DNA from: Bettongia penicillata ogilbyi
Taxonomy: Eukaryota; Chordata; Mammalia; Diprotodontia; Potoroidae
Length of the DNA stretch: 64,000 nt
NCBI GenBank assembly: GCA_023548195.1
Contig: JAJHZJ010000014.1
Coordinates: forward strand, 17,867,718-17,931,717
Reading direction: 5' to 3'
Shown: one piece after another, positions 47,770 to 59,292 of the stretch
Layout: each line of letters starts with the position of its first letter
Position numbering within the stretch: position 1 is the first letter of the stretch
Program-made: the position numbers and the translations under genes
The notes under the pieces: model-generated
The model's database searches: none
What the model was told of the DNA's origin: nothing
What the model saw: only the letters and a program-made list of their open reading frames with translations

Positions 47770-49380
47770 TACTTTCCATTTTTTTTCTCATATTTGTCAG
47801 TTTACACTGTGTGAATTAAACCCTCAGGGTTATTTTGATTTGCATTTATCTTATTGGTAATTTGGGGAACAAATTTGTGTAGTGGTTAATAGTTTGAACT
47901 TCTTTTGGGAACTTTTGGGATTATTTACAACCTTCGACAACTTACTTATGTTTGGAATAGCTTTTGGTCATATACATACACACATATATTGTAATTATTA
48001 ATTGTTTGCATATATGCGTATAAACATGTGTATTCACAGACACGTGATACCAAACTTCTATCAGAGATGTAATTAAAGTATATTTTCCCCATTTGATCAT
48101 TTCCATTCTTGTGCTTTACAGTTTCATGAAATAAAAATGATCTATTTATCTTTTTTTAATTGCCTCTATCCCTTGTTTTGTCAAGAACATCTCCTGATCC
48201 AACATAATCCCAAGGCACTCATGAAGAAAAATGTTATCTGCCTCCACAGGAAAAAAAAGAACTGATGTTGTCTGAATACAGACTGAAGCATACTATTTTT
48301 CTCTTTTTCTTTTTCTGCTTTCTTGCATAAAATTACTAATATGGAAATATTTTATATGATTCACATGTATGATCTATATCAGATTGCTAGCTATCGCAAA
48401 AAGTAGGGAGGGAAGAGAGGGAGAGAAAGAATTTGGAACTCAAAACTTAACAAAAAAAACCTCAATAAATGTTAAAAACTGTTTCAACACATAATTGAAG
48501 GAAGATAAAATATCATTTTTTTAAAAAAGAGCATATCTCTTCCCAAAAGCTATAAAAGAAATGATTTATTTCTTTCCTAATTTTTATATTATGATTTTTA
48601 ATATTAAGTTCATGTATCAATTTTGAATTTACTTTGGAATGTTGTGTAAGATATTGGTTTAAGCCATACTTCTTCTAGACTACTTTCCAGTTTTCCCAGC
48701 AGTTTTTATCAGGTTTTCAAGCAAATATTTTATGTATTTTGTAATTATTTGGAAAGAAATTTCCCTATTATGGTTTCCTGGACTTTTAATTACTATTATA
48801 AAAAATACTGTTGGGTTGTCAGGATGTATTTTGTGGCCTGCAAATTTACTGAAACTAAAAATTTTCTCGATATCTTTTTTGATTCCTGAGGATTTCCTAA
48901 ATAAAGGTATATATAATAACAAATAGGGATAATTTTGGCTACTCTTTCCCTGTCTTTATGATTTTAATTTCTTTCTCTTGTCTTGCTGGTATTGTTAGCA
49001 CTTCTAGAACTATATTAAACAACAATCGGCAAAGTGTCCATCTTTTGCTTTACTATTATATTTACTAGAAAAGCTTCTAGTGTGCATTGCCATTGAACAT
49101 GATACTTGGTTTTGGTTTTTAATTATGCCTTTTGATATTTTTTTTAAAAAGGCCCATCCCTGCCAAAAATTTGTAGGGTTTTATTCAAACATATGAATGT
49201 TTTACTTTGTCAAAAACTTTTTCTCTATCTATTGAAACAATCATGCCAGTTAGGATGTTTTTGCTTTTAATATAATTATGCTGATTTGCTGAATGAAATT
49301 TTATCAGTGATAGCAATCCAATTTGGTCACGATGAATGACTTCTTGGATGAATCAGAGCAGTTTATTTGACAAGATTTCA
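47770..49380 (-). mobile_element. L1 ORF2 fragment, antisense, interrupted
   Basis: 47770-48180 is the antisense of the region before the ORF2 Cys-rich end (block GGTTATTTTGATTTGCATTT). 48540-49380 is antisense reverse transcriptase; AAAACTTTTTCTCTATCTATTG at 49213-49234 is the complement of the region coding the conserved AEKAFD motif. A plus-strand L1 tail (48205-48515) lies between. No frame survives. Confidence 0.65.
48205..48515 (+). mobile_element. 5'-truncated L1, 3'UTR only
   Basis: Matches other L1 3' ends: CACTCATGAAGAAAAATGTT, then AGAATTTGGAACTCAAAACT and AATAAATGTTAAAAACTG. Confidence 0.78.
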
Positions 49381-49384
49381 TTTA

Positions 49385-49720
49385 AAATATTTTAATTGCA
49401 TGATTATCTCAATAGATGCAGAAAAAGCTTTCGACAAAATACAACACCCATTTCTATCAAAAACGCTGGAGAACATAGAAATAAAGGGAACTTTCCATAA
49501 AATAATAAGCAGTATATACCTAAAACCTCCAGCAAGCATTATCTGCAATGGGGATAAGCTAGATGCATTTCCAGTAAGGTCAGGGGTGAAACAAGGATGT
49601 CCATTATCACCACTATTATTCAATAAGGAACTAGAAATGTTAGCTGTAGCAATTAGACAAGATAAAGAAATTGAAGGAATAAAAATAGCCAAAGAAGAAA
49701 CTAAGTTATCGCTCTAAATT
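49385..49720 (+). pseudogene. Isolated L1 reverse-transcriptase fragment
   Basis: The frame 49367-49717 covers part of the L1 polymerase: [20 protein letters not shown] (with the first catalytic Asp region), then [20 protein letters not shown] and SPLLFN. It ends before the FADD box. Both ends are truncated, with no 3'UTR or poly-A, and no stop lies within it, so it is less decayed than the antisense L1 to its left. It is not an independent gene. Confidence 0.9.
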
Positions 49721-49784
49721 GTTAGTGATATTTCCTTTCTCAGTTTATCTTGTACTCTGTTAATTTGTGTTTGTGCTGTATCCC

Positions 49785-49915
49785 TCTGTAGAAGGTAAGC
49801 TTCCTGAAGGCAGGGACAGTTTCATCTTTGTCTTTTTTCCCCCCAGAGTCTACTACCACCTCTTACATACGTAAATGCCTAGTAAGTGTTTGTTGAATTG
49901 AGTTCATTCAGTTAA
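49785..49915 (+). mobile_element. L2 3' end
   Basis: GTAAGCTTCCTGAAGGCAGGGACAGTTT and AATGCCTAGTAAGTGTTTGTTGAATTGA are typical of the L2 3' end. Confidence 0.8.
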
Positions 49916-49919
49916 ATGA

Positions 49920-50105
49920 ATGTTACATAGTGGGATGAGTGCTCAGTTAGGAGCCACAGGACTAGAATGTAGGATTCCAGTGCTGCCACCTTGGGCAATT
50001 TCTCTTAACTACTCCAAGACCCAGATTCATCCTCTTAAAATGAGAGTGTAAAACTGGATGGCTTCCGAGGTCCTTTCTAGCTCTACTTCAGGCATTCTTA
50101 ATCGT
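49920..50105 (+). mobile_element. MIR/THER-like SINE, diverged
   Basis: TAGTGGGATGAGTGCTCAGTTAGGAG, CCTTGGGCAATTTCTCTTAAC, AAAATGAGAGTGTAAAACTGGATGGC and GAGGTCCTTTCTAGCTCTAC follow the MIR order. Confidence 0.7.
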
Positions 50106-50224
50106 TTGTGTGTAAATACTTTTGGTAATTTGATGAAGCCTTTGATCCCCTTCTATGAATACGATTGCACAAACAAAACCTAATATACTGAAGTAAAGGT
50201 AGTTGTTTTCCCCAACCAAGTTAT

Positions 50225-50440
50225 TATTTCTTCTGGTTCAATAACATTCTAGTTATATTCATATACCATAATTTGTTCAGCAATTCCTGAAATGAGAGGT
50301 ACTTCCTTTCTTTTCAGTTCTTTGCTGTGACAAAAAGAGCTGCTGCTGTAAATATTTTTGTTCATGTAGTTCCTTCTCCTTTTTCTCGAATCTCTTTGGG
50401 GCATAGGCCCCAAATATGTTAGTGAATTGCTTCAGTCCAT
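50225..50440 (-). mobile_element. L1 ORF2 C-terminal fragment, antisense
   Basis: TATATTCATATACCATAATTTGTTCAGCAATTCC and AAAAAGAGCTGCTGCTGTAAATATTTTTGT are the antisense of the conserved ORF2 end. Confidence 0.75.
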
Positions 50441-50915
50441 ACTTACAATGTGGCTCCATAAAAATTCTTTGAACTTTTTAGCAAAAGTTCATTTCAAAGC
50501 CGAGGACTCCGACTTGTGAATAAGATAGTGAATCTCATTATCTCTAAATACTCTGCTAAAAATGCAACTGATTTCTGCTAAATGTCCCTGTTTTGGTACA
50601 GGACTGCTTTCAAGCTCTCTAAGGTAGAATTTTAGAAAATACTTAAGTAAATGAATAAATAAAGGTAAAAATCTTAGTGGATTTTTAGGTCATAGCCATA
50701 GGCCACAACTGGGGCATGGATGAGACAGGTGATCAAGTCTTTGAATACTGTTTTTTTGCACTGGTCCATCCATCAATCTCCAAATGAATTAATGTGTTTT
50801 ATTCATTGCTCATCAGTCATATAATTGCAAGTGAGATCATTCAGTGGTATAGCAATAGATGTAGAGTTCTTAAAGAATTAGTGATAACTACCAAATCCTT
50901 AAAAAACAAAACCAA
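50441..50915. other. Unassigned
   Basis: Nothing recognised. Confidence 0.35.
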
Positions 50916-50916
50916 A

Positions 50917-53180
50917 GATCGGGGGTGAAACAAAGATGTCCATTATCACCACTATTATTCAATATGGTACTAGAAATGTTTGCTATAGCAATTAGACAAA
51001 ATAAAGAAATTGAAGGATAAAAATAGCCAAAGAAGAAACTGTTATCACTCTTTGCAGTTGTTATGATGATATACTTAGAGAATCCCAGAGATTCAAGTAA
51101 AAAACTACTTGAAATAATAAACAACATTGGCAAAGTTGCAGGTTACAAAATAAACCCACACAAATCTTCTGCATTCCTATATATTAGCAACAAAGTCCAA
51201 CAGCAAGAGATAGAAAGAGAAATCCCATTTAAAGCTAGGGTAGACACTATAAAATACTTAAGAGTTTACCTGCCAAAACAAACGCAGGGATTATATGAAC
51301 ACAACTACAAGACACTTTTTGCACAAATAAAGTCAGATTTAATAAGTGGAAAAACATCAGTTGTTCATGGGTAGGCCGAGCTAATATAATAAAAATGACA
51401 ATTCTACCTAAATTAATTTACTTATTTAGTGCCATACCAATCAAACTAACAGATAATTATTTTCTAGAGCTGGATAAAATCATATCACAATTCATTTGGA
51501 AGAACAAAAGGTCCAGAATATCAAAGGGACTAATGAAAAGAAATGTTTGGGAAGGTGGCCTAATGCTACCAGACCTCAAATTGTATTATAAAGCAGCAGT
51601 TATCAAAACCACTTGGTATTGGCTAAGAAACAGAGGGGTAGACAAATGGAATAGATTTGGCATTGAAGACACAGTAGGCAAGGAATATAGCAACCTCCTG
51701 TTTGATAAACCCAAAGACCCCAGCTTCTAGGATAAGAACTCACTGTTTGACAAAAATTGCTGGGAAAACTGCTTAACAGTGTGGTGGGAATTAGGCATAG
51801 ACCCATGCCTGACACTGTACACAAGAATAAAGTCCAAATGGGTACATGATTTAGGTATAAAGACTGATCCCATGAATAAACTGGAGGAGCAAGGAATAGT
51901 GTATTTATCAGATGTATGGAGAAGGGAAGAATTTTTCACTAAAGAAGCGATAGAAAGCATTATGAAATGCAAGATGCATAATTTTGATTACATTAAACTG
52001 AAAAGTTTTTGCACAACCAAACCCAATGCAACCAAAATTCGAAGGGATGTAGTAAATTGGGAAAAAATTTTTCCGGGTAAGCTCAGGGAAAAAGGCCTCA
52101 TTTCTAGAATATATATAGAGGACTGACTCAAATGTATAACCATACAAATCATTCCCCAATTGATAAATGGTCAAAGGATATGAACAGGCAATTTTCAGAG
52201 GAAGAAATTAAAGATATCTATAATCATATGAAAAAGTGCTCTAAATCACTACTGATTAGAGAGATGCAAATCAAAACAACTCTGAGGTACCACATCACAC
52301 CTAGAAGATTGGCAAACATGACAGAACAAGAAAATGATAAATACTGGAGAGGATGTGGGAGAGTTGGAACACTAATTCATTGTTGGTGGAGCTGTGAGAT
52401 CATCCAACCCTTCTGGAGAACGGTTTGGAACTATGCCCAAAGGGCTACAAAAATGTACATACCCTTTGACCCAGTAATATCGCTACTAGGACTGTATCCC
52501 CAAGAGATCGTAAAAATGGGAAAGGGTCCCACATGAGCAAAAATATTTATAGTAGCACTCTTTGTAGTTGCCAAAAACTGGAAATCAAGGGGATGCCCAT
52601 CAATTGGGGAATGGCTGAATAAATTATAGTATATGAATGTAATGAGTACTATTGCTCCATAAGAAATGATGAACAAGAAGACTTCAGGGAGGCCTGGAAG
52701 GACTTATATGATCTGATGCTGAGTGAAAGGAGCAGAACCAGGAGAACTTTGTGCACAGCAAAGACCACAGTGTGTGAGAGTTTTTTCTGGTAGACTTGGA
52801 ACTTCGTAATAACACTAGAACTTACTGAAAAAAAAAATCCCAATGATGGTTTTCTAAGGCAAAATGCCTTCCACACTCAGAGAAAGAAATATGGAAGTCA
52901 TTTGCAGAATGTAGCAGATTATGTTTGTCTATGTGTGGGTTTTAGTATATTATGTTTTGATTTGTTATATGTTTTCCTCCATTTATTTTAGTGTGACTAC
53001 ATAGCATGACTCTAGTGAAAATGTGCTTAATAGGAAAGTATATGTAGAACCTGTACAAAATTGTATGCTGTCACAGGGAGGGAGGGAGGTAGTGGGGGGA
53101 AGTTGTAAGGAGGATAAAATCTTAATTTTAAGGAAGTGATTGTAGAACATTAAAAAAAATTATAATTAAAAATATTTTAG
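50917..53180 (+). mobile_element. 5'-truncated L1 (L1-F): ORF2 from mid polymerase to 3' end
   Basis: Starts at GGGGGTGAAACAAAGATGTCC inside the polymerase and runs to AACATTAAAAAAAATTATAA at about 53165. It is one of the clearest L1 3' halves here. No target-site duplication was found by eye. Confidence 0.9.
50920..52790 (+). pseudogene. ORF2 C-terminal half of L1-F
   Basis: Retains the end of the L1 polymerase and the domain after it. The catalytic FADD box at about 51050-51070 is spoilt: six extra or altered bases give FAVVMMI. Later frames are long: 51063-51374 ([20 protein letters not shown]), 51395-51730, 51779-52126 and 52132-52536. The last carries the Cys-rich end, CGRVGTLIHCWWSC, which in L1 is needed for RNA binding and retrotransposition. 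An in-frame TAG near 51728, a frameshift near 51050 and further breaks prevent a full product. The ORF2 end GCPSIGEWLN is at about 52590-52620. Confidence 0.92.
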
Positions 53181-53494
53181 TTGCTATTCTTAAACAGTAT
53201 TATTCTCTAATTCCTCTTCTGTGCTTTATCCTTTCCTAACTTATGTATTAGGGTATTTTTCTCACAAGACAGTGCTTTCTTCACAAATTTTTGAGAATAA
53301 TTTTTGTAGTTTTATTATTAATTGCTCCATAAAAGTTTGATAGGATTGCCTTGCAAACCCAATAGAACCAGGAGTTGTTTTAATTGTTCTTCTTGGTATT
53401 TCCATTACAAATAGCAATACAAATATTCTCCATCACAATAGCAGGCTTGTTTTTCAAGAGGCAAAAGACCTAGAGACTAAATATTGTCACCTTA

Positions 53495-54378
53495 TTTTTT
53501 TTAATTTATATGCAGAGTACATTATACAAAATGCCAGGCTGGATAAATCCAAAGCTGGAATTAGAGTTGTGGGAGAAATATCAACAATCTCAGATATGCA
53601 GATCATACCATTCTGATGACAGAAAGTGAAAAAGAATTAAGAAGCCTCCATGAGGATGAAAGAGGACATAAAAGTTATCTAGAAGCTTAACATTTGGAAA
53701 ATGAAGATTAGGGCAACAATCTCATAACATTCTAGCAAAAGTGAGAAAAGAAACGGAAGCAGTGTCAGATTTTAAATTCTTGGGCTCAAAGATCACTGCA
53801 GATGGTGACTGCAGCCATGAAATGAAAAGATGCTTCCTCCTTGGAAGGAAACTGTGGCAAATTTGAACCACATCTTAAAAAGTAGAGTTATCATCTTGTT
53901 GATGAAGGTTCACATATAGTGAAATCTATGATTTTTCCCTGTTCCAATGTATGTAAGAGTTAGAGTATAAGGAAACCTGAGCACCACAGAATTGATACTT
54001 TCAAACTGTGGTTCTGGAGAAGACTTTTGAGAGTCCCTTGGGCAGCAAGGAGATCAAATAAGTCAATACTTAAAGGAATTAATTCACGGTATTCACTGGA
54101 AGGTCAAATACTGGAGCTGAAGCTTAAATACTTTGGCCATATAATGAAAAGATGGAACTCATTGGGGAAAAAAGTAAAAACAAAACCTGATGTTGGGAAA
54201 GACTGAAGATAAAAGGAAAGGGGAATGGTAGAGGATGGAATGGATAAATAGGGTCACAGAACCAATGAACATGAGCTTGGACCTACTTCAGGAGATAGTA
54301 GAGAACAGAAGGGCATGGTATGCTATAAGGTTCATAGGGCCAGTAAGAGTCAGACACAACTGGGCAACTGAATAATAG
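53495..54378 (+). pseudogene. BovB/RTE retrotransposon, 3' part
   Basis: RTE elements encode endonuclease and reverse transcriptase in one ORF; only the polymerase end and tail are here. TATATGCAGAGTACATTATA opens the match. At 53595-53606 the catalytic box reads YADH instead of YADD. Frame shifts follow, then VSDFKFLGSKITADGDCSHE at 53762-53821, a BovB hallmark, and later RVPWAARRSN-like and YFGHIMKRWNSL-like pieces near 54030-54160. The end AGTAAGAGTCAGACACAACTG at 54344-54364 is the BovB tail. Several stops; not active. Confidence 0.9.
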
Positions 54379-55349
54379 CTTTCATTTGTGCTTCCCTGAA
54401 CTCTTTACTATTTTATTGCACTATTGTCTGTAAAGGATGTGCTTACTATTTCTGTCTTTTATATTTATATGTATCTTCTCTGTACACTAATATAAGGTCA
54501 ATTTTTGTTAAAAATTTTAAAGATTCCATATGGTGCTGGGAAATGTGTAGATTCCTCAGAAATCTCGTCTAGATGATACCATAAGTCCTTCAGTTTTACT
54601 TTCTCTTAGCACTTCGTTAATTTCTATATTTTTTTCCCTTTTGTTTATCTTTCTGTTAAATTTTCCAAAATGGGGAGAGGAACACTAGAATTTCCTGTTT
54701 ATCTTATATTACTCTCAATATCTTCTGGCAAGTCAATTAATTGCCTCATATGCATTCAAATATTAAAACATTTGGATTATGTAAGCTTCATAATTTCATT
54801 GTTTTATTTCTATGATTTCTGTCAATATAATATAATTTCTCTTTTTTCTTTTAATGTTATGAATATTTGTTTTCTTTGCATGATGTCAACTTCTGTTTTA
54901 TAAAAAATAATACAGTAAATTTTATTGCAGCTCTCATTTTATGCTGTGTTTATCTTTTTAAAATTATGTTTCTTGCAACCAACAGGCTATGGAGTTTTGT
55001 TTTCTTCAATCAATTACACTTTTTCATTTTATTTGATTTTGAATCCATCTATATTTAAGGTTAAAAGAATTAGGTTCCCATTCATCTCCATTTATATCTA
55101 ATATTGTTTTTTGAAATCAGATGTTTTTCTTTTCCTCTATAAAGGTAGTGTTTTAGTTTGTTTTTTATTTCCTCACCCCCATCTCATGTGCTACTTATTC
55201 CCATTTTGGAGGTTTACTTCTCTCACTAATTTCTATATGTTTCTTTTTTCTTAGTTGACTTCTCTTTCCCCTTCTCCCCTTCAACTTCTTCTGCATGTTG
55301 GTTTTTAAATTTCATTTTCTTTACAGTTTTTATCAAAAAGTTTTGACAT

Positions 55350-56312
55350 GAATAATTTAAAGTCATCTACAGTCACATGAAAAAAATGCTCTAAATCATT
55401 ATTGATTAGAGAAATACATAACAAAACAACTCTGAGACACCACATCACACCTATCAGATAGATAACATGACAAAAGAGGAAAATGATAAATGCTGGAGAA
55501 CACGTGGGAAAATTAGAATACTAACACATTCATGGTGGAGTTGTAAACTAATCCAACCATTCTGGAAAGCAATTTAGAACCATGCCCAAAGGGCTATAAA
55601 ACTGTGCATACCCTTCCACCCAGCAATATCACTTCTAGGACTGTATCACAAAGAGATCATAGAAATTGGAAAAGGACCTACATGTACAAAAATATTTATA
55701 AGAGCTCTCTTTCTGGTGGCCAAGAATTGGAAATTGAAGCAATGTCCATCAATTGGGGAATGGCTGAACAAGTGGTGATACGTGAATGTAATGAATACTT
55801 TTGTGCTGTAAGAACTGATGAGCAGGTAAACTTTAGAAAAGCCTGGAAAGACATATAAACAGATGGAGGGTGAAATGAGAAGAACTAGGAGGATATTGTA
55901 CACAGTAACAGCATCACTGTGTGATGACTAAACTCTCATAGAGTAGGCTCTTCTCAGCAATGCAAGGATCTAAGACAACTCCAAAAGACTCACGATGGTA
56001 AACATTGTCCACATCTAGAGAAAGAACTATGGAGATTGAATGCAGACTGAAGTATGCTATTTGATCATATTTTTTACTTTTTTTGTTGTTTTTTCTTTCT
56101 TTGGGTTCCTCCCACTGGTTCTAATGTTTCTTTACATGGCTAATGTGACTAATGTGAAAATATATTTAATATGAATGTATATGTAGGGCCTAGATCACAT
56201 TGCATGCCCTCTTGGGGAAGGAGGTGAGGGGGAAAAATGAAAACTGAAAAGCTTATGGAAATGAGTGTTGAAAACTAAAAGTAAATAAATTAATTACAAA
56301 TTAAAAAAAGAA
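55350..56312 (+). mobile_element. 5'-truncated L1: ORF2 end and 3'UTR
   Basis: Starts in the region before the Cys-rich end (CATGAAAAAAATGCTCTAAATC). It contains the Cys-rich block at about 55490-55560 with one Cys replaced (TGCTGGAGAACACGTGGG, reading CWRTRG) and the ORF2 end at 55735-55800, and finishes with AAATTAAAAAAAG at 56298-56311. It lies opposite to the surrounding L1-B. Confidence 0.85.
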
Positions 56313-56339
56313 ATTACAACATATTTATTGAGGCTTACA

Positions 56340-56460
56340 TTATACTTATAATGTATATGTTATCTTGTTTCCCCAATAGAATGTAAGATCTTCAAGGGCA
56401 AAGACTGATCTTTTAAAAAATTCCCAGCACCTATCCCAGTTTATTCATTATAGCCTATAG
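56340..56460 (+). mobile_element. L2 3' end
   Basis: AATAGAATGTAAGATCTTCAAGGGCAAAGACTG and CCCAGCACCTATCCCAG are L2 3' end blocks. Confidence 0.7.
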
Positions 56461-57120
56461 ATGAGCTGAGATTTACCTCAATTAAAACTGTATTTTAAAG
56501 CTGAAACAAAAGAAATACTGATCACTGCAGTTAATAGAGATTGAAGTGTTGCACCATTCTAAGAATTTTTCTAGATTACTGATTGTTCACTTCTTTCTAT
56601 CCTTTGCCCTTCCCATGATTACCTTTACCCCATTTGCAATAAAATGTCCTCTCAGGGTCCATATTCTCCTACTCTTCTAGGTGCCTGTTGCCAGGTGGGA
56701 ACTCTGAAGTCTATGAAGCAGGAAAAATGGTTTCCATAAGCAACAAATTTATGCAGATTATTACACCTATCTCTCTTTACAAAATATCTTTCTCCATGGG
56801 ATCATTCTTCAGTGTAACCCCCAGCAACCCCTTCAATGAAATGGCCTTCTTGGTTTCTACCTTCTTCAGTCCATTCTGTTGCTTTGTCATCTATTTTCCT
56901 CCAGGTCTTCCTCTCACAGACTATAGGAATTATGTTTTCCTTCATTGCTAACAACTGACTTAATTAGGTTACAGCATATAATCCTCTCAATATTCTTTCT
57001 TCCTCCTCCCCACGATGTGTCATTCCAGTCTACATTTAATCTCACAAAAATTACTGAATCATTTATAGGCAATGTGTTATTAGATTTAGCACATGCTATT
57101 TCAGGCTTGTTCCTCTATCA
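56461..57120. other. Unassigned
   Basis: Lies between the L2 tail and recognisable L1-B sequence. It may include diverged L1-B spacer from about 56890 on. Confidence 0.35.
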
Positions 57121-59275
57121 TAATTTCTTAGAAATCTCATAATGGTCTGTCATTATTTTGTTATTGTTGGTGCTAACCCCATAGATATCTTTATGGTTTT
57201 CATTCCCTCCCCCAGGGGTTATTTATTATATTATGAGAGGCTCCATGACTTTCGTTTACTTTTTTAGGATTTCTATCGTCTGAGATGTTCATAAAGAAAA
57301 TATACTGTTTGCTTTTTTTGTAGGAATACTTCAAATTACTCTTTTATTGAATGTCCCTTTTGAAAATTAATGGTTAGGATAAAGTTTTCAAGGTATATCA
57401 ACTTGGGTTGTATCTTAAGCTCCTTTCCTTTTTGGAACATATTGTTGCATTCCATTTCCTTCTGTTTGTGGTGTATTCAAAACAGCATATATTGTTTGAA
57501 TTTATAGGTAGAGGTTTTACTCCTGATCACTAGCAGAATTTGTTATTTGTCACTGGAATTTAATGACTGTATCTTGGAGTCTGTAACATAGATTGTTTTC
57601 TGGAGATGATGTATGGATTCTTTTGAATTTTCTCAATAGACGTGCTTTCTGTCAGAAGGGCTAAGAAGTCTTTTGTGTCATTTCTTGCATTATGGTGTTT
57701 TTTAAACTGCATTCTTCTGGAAACTCTAACTTCTAACTTATCTCTATTCATCCTGCTTTAGAGATTAATATATTTTGTTTGTATAGGGGTCATGTTTTCT
57801 TTTAACATTATTGGTTTTATCTTCCTTTCTTCCACATTGTCCTTCACTTACATTTATTTTCATTTCTAATCAATTATTCCTTCTTGTTTCCTTTAGTGAG
57901 ATTTACTACTATGGATTCAAGTTTTTCCATTCTACCAATTATTTCTGCTGTGCAGGCAATAGATTCTTCTTTCATTGCTTTTTTTCTTCTTTTTCAACCA
58001 TTTAGTAACGGACAATTACAGTTCTGTATTCTCTTGAGAATCAACATAATCTTCTGTCTTATCCGGTATTGATTCATTTTCCTTTGTTTTGTAATATTTA
58101 TTTATGATATGGGAACACATTATCTAATCTGAAGGCTACCATCCCTTCTGTTATTAATCTTCCTTGTTGATTTGCTGGCTCATGCTCAAGGTCTTTAACT
58201 GAGTTTTCTTCCTCCTAAGAACTTCAGAAATTGTAATCTTTTCTTCTTATGTTGCTCTGTCTCTCACTTTCTGACTCTCTTTTGTTGGTGGTTTTCCCAG
58301 GGAGTGAACATCAAAGCTATCTCAGTCTTGTACTATGAGGAAATAGTCACATCTCCCTGATCTTGGTCTCTTCAACGACTGACTACTGGGAGAAAAGAAC
58401 TGGCAACAGTTAGAGAGATGCCTCCTGCCACATACAAGCTGATATTCTGCTCCCGTTCCCTCTGTTATACATTTGACTGTCTGAACTCCATGGCTGTCAC
58501 ATTATTGTGCTAGCCAGAGCAAGTCTGTTTTATCAGTAGCACAGGGAAGTGGGGATAGGGACAGAATTGGATTTTTTTTTTGGCTTTTGTGTACTATTTT
58601 ATTTTCCCCCAGTTACATGTAAAAATAATTTTTAACATTTGTTTTTAAGTCTCTGAGTTCCAAATTCTCTCCTTACTTTCCTCCCCATCCCAACCCAATT
58701 GAAGTCCTCATATGCTATATGTGCATGTGTAGTCATGCAAAACATACCCATAACACTTAAGTTGTGAAAAAAAAATAGAGAAAAAAAATCAAGAAACATA
58801 AAGTTTAAAAAAGTAAGATTAAGTCTGCATTCCAACACCATCAGTTCTTTCTTTGGGGATGGATAAAATTTTTCATCCTAAGTGTATTGTTTCATGACTG
58901 AGAATAGCTAAGTGATTCACAGCTGATCATCTTACAATATTGCTGTTACTTTGCACCCAGTACATTCCACTTTGTATCAACCCATGTAAATCTTTCTAGG
59001 TTTTTCTGAGAGTATCCTGTTCATCATTTCTTATAGTGTAATAGTATTCCATCATAATCACATACCAAAACCTATTCAGGCATTCCTCAATTGATGGGCA
59101 TCCCCTCAATTTCTAATTCTTTTCTCCCACAGAAAAGTATGGCTATAAATATTTTTGGCCATATCGGTACTTTTCCTTTTTGTTTTTTATCTCTTTTGGG
59201 ATACAAACCTGGTAGGGGTATTGATAGGTAAATTGGTATGCATGGTTTTATAGCTCTTTGAGTGTATGTTACTCC

Positions 59276-59292
59276 CTCTTCGAGCCAATTCT
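59276..59292 (+). repeat. Target-site duplication of HAL1-e, left copy (right copy 62081-62097)
   Basis: CTCTTCGAGCCAATTCT and CTCTTTGAGCCAATTCT, 17 bp with a single C/T difference at 59281/62086. The CG in the left copy and TG in the right suggest CpG decay of one copy after insertion. Confidence 0.92.

Larger units (their letters stand above)
53185..58570 (-). mobile_element. Old L1 (L1-B), paralogue of L1-A, interrupted twice
   Basis: 53185-53440 is antisense polymerase. From 54380 the linker and endonuclease region follow (54380-55340, with the CTGTAAAGGATGTGCTTAC block). ORF1-like sequence lies at about 57130-57900, and the 5'UTR runs to about 58570. BovB (53495-54378) and a plus-strand L1 3' end (55350-56312) interrupt it, and an L2 tail plus unassigned DNA occupy 56313-57120. 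57780-58400 matches 3280-3850 of L1-A. Frames are destroyed. Confidence 0.62.
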
